The notes below the pieces were generated by a model that ran no database searches, was not told the origin of the DNA, and saw nothing but the letters and a program-made list of their open reading frames with translations. From contig CANPZA010000018.1 of assembly GCA_947588915.1 (NCBI GenBank), forward strand, positions 1-18,947: a DNA stretch of 18,947 nucleotides. The letters are read 5' to 3'. Below, in pieces: positions 15,362-18,947 of this stretch. The stretch comes from an uncultured Clostridia bacterium. GTDB lineage: Bacteria; Bacillota_A; Clostridia; TANB77; CAG-508. The position numbers were made by a program, and so were the translations under genes. Numbering within the stretch: the stretch's first letter is position 1; each line of letters starts with the position of its first letter.

Positions 15362-15733
15362 TTATTTTAATTCTACAACTGCTCCAACTTCAGTAAATTT
15401 AGCTTTTAAGTCTTCAGCTTCTTCTTTAGAAGCTCCTTCTTTAATTGTTTTAGGTGCTCCATCTACTAAGTCTTTAGCTTCTTTTAATCCTAATCCTGTA
15501 GCATCTCTAACTACTTTAATAACTTTAATTTTTTGATCTCCTGCTTCTGTTAGAACTACATCATAAGATGATTTTTCTTCAGCTTCAGCTCCTGCTACAG
15601 CTCCTCCAGCTACTGGTGCAGCAGTTGCTACAGCAGATACTCCATATTTTTCTTCAATAGCTTTTACTAAGTCTGATAATTCAACAACTGTTAAGCTATC
15701 GATTTCTTCAATTAATTTTTCTATTTTTTCCAT
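15362..15733 (-). CDS. rplL: 50S ribosomal protein L7/L12
   Basis: The stalk protein that recruits translational GTPases. It has 123 residues, the normal length. The N-terminal dimerisation helices ([20 protein letters not shown]), an Ala/Gly-rich hinge (about residues 38-52) and the C-terminal factor-binding domain ([20 protein letters not shown], then [11 protein letters not shown]) are all clear. An AGGAGG site precedes the ATG. It is the last gene of the operon, ahead of a strong terminator. Confidence 0.97.
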   Translation of the reverse strand: MEKIEKLIEEIDSLTVVELSDLVKAIEEKYGVSAVATAAPVAGGAVAGAEAEEKSSYDVVLTEAGDQKIKVIKVVRDATGLGLKEAKDLVDGAPKTIKEGASKEEAEDLKAKFTEVGAVVELK

Positions 15734-15809
15734 TTTAAAATCCTCCTAATTTGGTGATATTCACCTATTTTTATTTAGTTTGTTTTTTATAGGTCAAACT
15801 ATCCTATTT

Positions 15810-16508
15810 TTATTCTTTTTCTTCAGATTTAGTTTCTGATTCTGTTTCTTCAACAGTTTTTTCTTCTTCTTTTACTTCTTCTGTCTTTGTCTCTTCTGCT
15901 TTAGCTTCTTCTGAAACTACTTCTTTTTCTTCTGCTTTTTCTTCAACTGCTGTTTCTGTTTTTTCTTCCTCAGCCTTTTTTACTTCTTCTTTAACTTCTG
16001 TTTCTGTACTAGCTGATTCTTTTTGTTTTCTTACTTCTTCAACTGCAACAGCAAATTTTGAAATATTTCCAAGTAATGCACCAGCAAGCATTGATAATAA
16101 TGTTTCTCTTGATGGTAATTTTGCTAAAGTTATAATCTCATCTGCTGTCATTACTTTTCCATCAATGATTCCACCTTTAATTGTATAAAATTCATTATCT
16201 TTACTAAATTTATAAATTACTTTTGATGGTTCTAAATAATCTTCTTCACTTATTACAACTGCTGTTGGTCCTTCAAGTTTATCTTCTAAACCTTCTAATC
16301 CACATTCAGCTAATGCTCTTTTTGTAATATTATTTTTAATAATACTATATTTAGCACCACTGTTTCTTAAATCTCTTCTTAATGTAGTATCATCTGTTAC
16401 ATTGATTCCTCTGTAATTTGTTAGAAGTATTAATTTAGCATTTTTCATTTGCTCTGCTAATTTACTTACCTCTTCTTTCTTTTGGTTAATAATTGTTTCA
16501 CTTGCCAT
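15810..16508 (-). CDS. rplJ: 50S ribosomal protein L10 with a long Glu-rich C-terminal tail
   Basis: The stalk base protein that anchors L7/L12 dimers to the ribosome. The first ~165 residues are a normal L10: KLILLTNYRGINV, LRRDLRNSGAKYSIIKN, LEGPTAVVIS, LPSRETLLSMLAGALL and the L12-binding helix. The protein then continues for about 65 residues of Glu/Lys/Thr/Val low-complexity sequence, giving 232 residues where about 165-175 is usual. The tail holds no hydrophobic segment and is probably disordered. It has an AGGAGGTG site. A leader RNA that L10 probably binds lies directly upstream. Confidence 0.95.
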   Translation of the reverse strand: MASETIINQKKEEVSKLAEQMKNAKLILLTNYRGINVTDDTTLRRDLRNSGAKYSIIKNNITKRALAECGLEGLEDKLEGPTAVVISEEDYLEPSKVIYKFSKDNEFYTIKGGIIDGKVMTADEIITLAKLPSRETLLSMLAGALLGNISKFAVAVEEVRKQKESASTETEVKEEVKKAEEEKTETAVEEKAEEKEVVSEEAKAEETKTEEVKEEEKTVEETESETKSEEKE

Positions 16509-16557
16509 TTTTTATATTTCACCTCCTAGAATATTCTTTATTTTCTAAAAATTTAAT

Positions 16558-16665
16558 AACACTCTTTATAGTCCTCTCCGAGATTCTATAAAAGAGTGTT
16601 ATAATATACACTTATCTTTTATTTATAACCTCGGTAGGGCTTACTTTTTGCCTACTGTCTTTGGT
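16558..16665 (-). promoter_or_regulatory. L10 leader (ribosomal protein autoregulatory element) with an attenuator-like hairpin
   Basis: The minus strand between rplA and rplJ carries GACAGTAGGC (16650-16659), then GCCCTACCGAGGTT (about 16627-16640). This is the conserved kink-turn/hairpin region of L10 leaders, which bind the L10-(L12)4 complex to limit rplJL expression. It is followed by a hairpin, aacactcttTtatag against ctataaagagtgtt (16586-16600 and 16558-16571), with a weak T-rich run after it. The hairpin loop has CTCGG (16578-16582), which could pair with CCGAG (16630-16634) of the binding region as an alternative fold (inference). Confidence 0.8.
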
Positions 16666-16679
16666 CAATATTCTATTTA

Positions 16680-17363
16680 CTATTTTTGGTCTATAAAAAT
16701 TCCTGGTCCCATAGTTGTAGCTATTGATACACTTTTAATATATTGTCCTTTAGCTGCTGCTGGTCTTGCTTTTATGATAGCATTCATTACAGTTTCATAA
16801 TTTTCTTGTAGTTTATCTGCTCCAAATGAAACTTTTCCAAATCCTAAGTGAATAATGTTTGTTTTATCTAAACGATATTCAACTTTACCAGATTTGATTT
16901 CATTAATTGCTTTTGTTACATCCATTGTAACTGTTCCTGATTTAGGGTTTGGCATTAATCCTTTTGGTCCTAATACTTTACCAAGTCTTCCTACAACACC
17001 CATCATATCTGGAGTTGCAACTATAACATCATAATCAAACCAGTTATCATTTTGAATTTTTGGTATTAATTCTTCTGCTCCAACAAAGTCAGCTCCTGCT
17101 TTTTCAGCTTCTTCTGCTTTTGGTCCCTTAGCAAATACTAATACTCTTTGTGTTTTACCTGTACCATTTGGAAGTACAACTGTACCTCTAACTTGTTGAT
17201 CTGCATGTTTAGAATCTACTCCTAATTTAACATGTAATTCAACAGTTTCATCAAATTTTGGTTTTGGCATTTTTTCAATAATTTCTAAAGCTTCTTTTAT
17301 GTCATATTCTTTTGTTTTATCAATAAGCTTTACACTTTCTGCGTATCTTTTTGATACTTTCAT
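16680..17363 (-). CDS. rplA: 50S ribosomal protein L1
   Basis: Forms the mobile L1 stalk at the E site and is a translational repressor of its own operon in many bacteria. It has 227 residues from the ATG at 17363, which has an AGGAGG site ten bases upstream. A longer in-frame start at 17399 would place that ribosome site inside the coding region and is rejected. Motifs are [12 protein letters not shown] at the N-terminus, [35 protein letters not shown] and the C-terminal [11 protein letters not shown]. It lies between rplK and the L10 leader. Confidence 0.97.
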   Translation of the reverse strand: MKVSKRYAESVKLIDKTKEYDIKEALEIIEKMPKPKFDETVELHVKLGVDSKHADQQVRGTVVLPNGTGKTQRVLVFAKGPKAEEAEKAGADFVGAEELIPKIQNDNWFDYDVIVATPDMMGVVGRLGKVLGPKGLMPNPKSGTVTMDVTKAINEIKSGKVEYRLDKTNIIHLGFGKVSFGADKLQENYETVMNAIIKARPAAAKGQYIKSVSIATTMGPGIFIDQK

Positions 17364-17439
17364 TTTACTTACCTCCTTTGGTGTTAACGAGTGACTCACT
17401 CTCCCAATAAATTTATAATAATTTTAATTATTACCTTTT

Positions 17440-17868
17440 TTACTCTGTTACTACTACACCCATAGATCTAGCAGTTCCTTCTACCATACTCATAGCTGTT
17501 TCAATAGTTGCTGCATTTAAATCTGGCATTTTTTGTTCAGCTATTTCTTTTACTTGTGCTTTAGTAATTTTAGCAACTTTATCTTTATTTGGTACCCCTG
17601 AACCTTTTTGAATTTTAATTGCTTTTTTTATTAATACTGCAACAGGTGGTACTTTTGTAATAAATTCAAATGATTTATCTTTATATACTGTAATTACTAC
17701 TGGTATAATCATTCCAGGTTGGTTTGCAGTTCTATCATTGAATTCTTTTACAAATTGCATAATATTTACACCACTTGAACCTAATGCTGGACCAACTGGT
17801 GGAGCTGGTGATGCTTTTCCTGCTTCTATTTGTAATTTGATAATATTTGATATTTCTTTTTCTGCCAT
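17440..17868 (-). CDS. rplK: 50S ribosomal protein L11
   Basis: Binds the GTPase-associated region of 23S rRNA. It has 142 residues, the normal length. The N-terminal Pro-rich loop ([20 protein letters not shown]), [17 protein letters not shown] and the C-terminal rRNA-binding domain with [10 protein letters not shown] and the terminal [10 protein letters not shown] are typical. A GGAGGTG site precedes it, with a gap of 15 bases from nusG. Confidence 0.97.
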   Translation of the reverse strand: MAEKEISNIIKLQIEAGKASPAPPVGPALGSSGVNIMQFVKEFNDRTANQPGMIIPVVITVYKDKSFEFITKVPPVAVLIKKAIKIQKGSGVPNKDKVAKITKAQVKEIAEQKMPDLNAATIETAMSMVEGTARSMGVVVTE

Positions 17869-17883
17869 TTTTATGGCACCTCC

Positions 17884-18420
17884 CTATTTAATTTTTTGTA
17901 CTTGAGAAAATTCAAGTTCTACTGGCGTTTCTCTACCAAACATAGATACTAAAACTTTAACTTTATGTTTTTCTGTATTTATTTCTTGAACTGTACCTAC
18001 GAAGCCTTCAAATGGTCCATTCATAACTTGTACTTGTTCATTTACTTCGTAATCTACATTTACTGGAACATCTTCAAATCCCATATTTCTAATTTCTTCA
18101 TCAGTTAATGGAATAGGATCTGTTCCAGAACCTACGAATCCTGTTACTCCTCTTGTATTTCTTACAATGTACCAAGATTCTTCTGTTACTATCATTTTTA
18201 TTAATACATAACCTGGAAAAACTTTTCTTAAATTAGTTTTTCTTTTTCCATCTTTTATTTCTATTTGTTCTTCCATAGGAACAATAATATCAAAAAAGAA
18301 GTCTTCTAATTCTCTATTTTTAATTGTTTTTTCCAAATCTGCTTTTACTTTGTTTTCATAACCAGAATATGTATGAACAACATACCATCTAGCTACATTA
18401 TCATAGTCTTTTTGAGACAT
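17884..18420 (-). CDS. nusG: Transcription termination/antitermination protein NusG
   Basis: A transcription elongation factor linking RNA polymerase to Rho or the ribosome. It has 178 residues, the normal length. The NGN domain is visible ([31 protein letters not shown] and [14 protein letters not shown]), followed by the C-terminal KOW domain ([17 protein letters not shown] and [13 protein letters not shown]). It has a GGAGG site and follows secE by 29 bases, the standard order. Confidence 0.97.
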   Translation of the reverse strand: MSQKDYDNVARWYVVHTYSGYENKVKADLEKTIKNRELEDFFFDIIVPMEEQIEIKDGKRKTNLRKVFPGYVLIKMIVTEESWYIVRNTRGVTGFVGSGTDPIPLTDEEIRNMGFEDVPVNVDYEVNEQVQVMNGPFEGFVGTVQEINTEKHKVKVLVSMFGRETPVELEFSQVQKIK

Positions 18421-18449
18421 TAATACGCAGCCTCCTTTTTATTTTTCAT

Positions 18450-18806
18450 TTAATTATTTTCTGTATTAGTATCTTCTGTTGTATCAGTTTCATCACTTGT
18501 CGTATTGTTTACATCTACTGTTGTTTCATTATCAGTAGTTGTTTCATTTGTTACTTGTTGTGTTGATGTATTGTTTACAACTACTTCTTTAATTTTATCA
18601 ATTCCACTTCTATTTAAAGTCTCAAATACTAGGTCTAATACAAAAACAATTGCTGCTGTTATAATTACTATTGTTATTACTGCTGTTGTGTTATTAATTA
18701 ATTGTTTTGGTGTTGGCCAACTTACTCTTTTTAATTCAGCTTTAAAATCTTTAAAAAAGCTTTTTTTATTTTTATTATTTTCTTTTTTTGCTTCTTTCTT
18801 AGCCAT
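18450..18806 (-). CDS. secE: Preprotein translocase subunit SecE with an extended polar C-terminus
   Basis: The essential small subunit of the SecYEG channel. A Lys-rich cytoplasmic N-terminus leads to the conserved amphipathic segment FFKDFKAELKRVSWPTPKQL, then one membrane helix (about residues 43-62). The family normally ends shortly after the helix, at about 60-75 residues in single-helix forms. Here about 40 more residues of Thr/Asn/Asp/Glu-rich sequence follow, giving 118. By the N-in topology of SecE this tail would lie outside the membrane. An AGGAGG site precedes it, and it follows rpmG closely, as usual. Confidence 0.95.
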   Translation of the reverse strand: MAKKEAKKENNKNKKSFFKDFKAELKRVSWPTPKQLINNTTAVITIVIITAAIVFVLDLVFETLNRSGIDKIKEVVVNNTSTQQVTNETTTDNETTVDVNNTTSDETDTTEDTNTENN

Positions 18807-18835
18807 TTTATATCCTCCTTAAAATAGCTTTTTCA

Positions 18836-18947
18836 CTATTTTGTTTCTTTATGTGTTGTACGTTTTTTGCAAAATTTACAATACTTAACTATTTCTAACC
18901 TATCTGTATTATTTCTCTTGTTTTTTGATGTCATATAATTTCTTCTT
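18836..18947 (-). CDS. rpmG: 50S ribosomal protein L33, C-terminal part
   Basis: Only the last 37 codons are inside the window; the start lies beyond base 18947. The segment [13 protein letters not shown] and the C-terminal zinc-type pair in [16 protein letters not shown], followed by TAG, identify a zinc-binding (C+) L33. It is the usual gene upstream of secE-nusG. One CGT and one AGG arginine codon are used normally. Confidence 0.93.
   Translation of the reverse strand, partial: RRNYMTSKNKRNNTDRLEIVKYCKFCKKRTTHKETK

Noticed and set aside
17364..17399. Longer L1 start at 17399
   Set aside because: The strong AGGAGG site lies inside that extension, and the extra residues do not belong to L1; the start at 17363 fits the family length.
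1676..18822. Many plus-strand open frames rich in Leu/Phe/Ser opposite minus-strand genes
   Set aside because: They are antisense readings of AT-rich coding sequence without ribosome sites or recognisable domains.

Overview
The window is AT-rich DNA with Gram-positive gene organisation: strong GGAGG-type ribosome sites, TTGACA/TATAAT promoters, a TagO-type wall-polymer initiator, gatCAB, and the rpmG-secE-nusG-rplK-rplA-rplJ-rplL block. It looks like chromosomal core DNA of an anaerobic Bacillota, probably an uncultured gut Clostridia lineage; that placement is inference from gene content and codon use. Nearly all genes lie on the minus strand, so the operons read from high to low coordinates. 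No tRNA, rRNA, CRISPR array or insertion sequence was seen.

Layout in transcription order. (1) 18947-15362: ribosomal protein/transcription block rpmG (partial), secE, nusG, rplK, rplA, an L10-type leader, rplJ and rplL, closed by a terminator. (2) 15264-10763: gatC, gatA, a membrane-anchored GH3 hexosaminidase and gatB. A promoter whose -35 box lies inside the preceding terminator drives it, and gatB ends inside a short palindromic repeat. (3) 10674-6204: accessory stretch with a small two-helix membrane protein (plus strand), an AraC/effector-binding regulator, a TraG/VirD4-like ATPase overlapping a cysteine-periodic protein, and a GNAT acetyltransferase. (4) 6100-5834: rpsT on the plus strand. 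(5) 5683-1927: operon rpiB, tagO fused to rubredoxin, hslO and a GT4 glycosyltransferase. (6) 1853-1: ppaC, an inverted-repeat element, and the 5' part of a SpoVB/MurJ-type flippase that runs off the window.

The main finding concerns decoding. Four genes appear broken by a one-base frameshift: the flippase, tagO-rubredoxin, the GNAT enzyme and the ATPase. All four breaks fall exactly at an in-frame CGG codon. Each is repaired by a +1 shift that skips the C and reads the next three bases, GGA or GGT, as glycine. I checked by eye every CCG/CGG triplet that could matter. These four are the only in-frame CGG codons in the window; the twelve other CGG triplets on the minus strand inside genes, and one in the small plus-strand gene, are out of frame. 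CGA, CGT, AGA and AGG are used normally as arginine. This suggests that CGG is not decoded as arginine here and that NNN-CGG-N acts as a +1 frameshift signal or four-base glycine codon. The ATPase's stop codon overlaps the start of the next gene and the rubredoxin glycine is a family-conserved position, so these genes look functional rather than decayed. The same pattern could still be a systematic assembly artefact, and the tests that separate the two are given in the findings.
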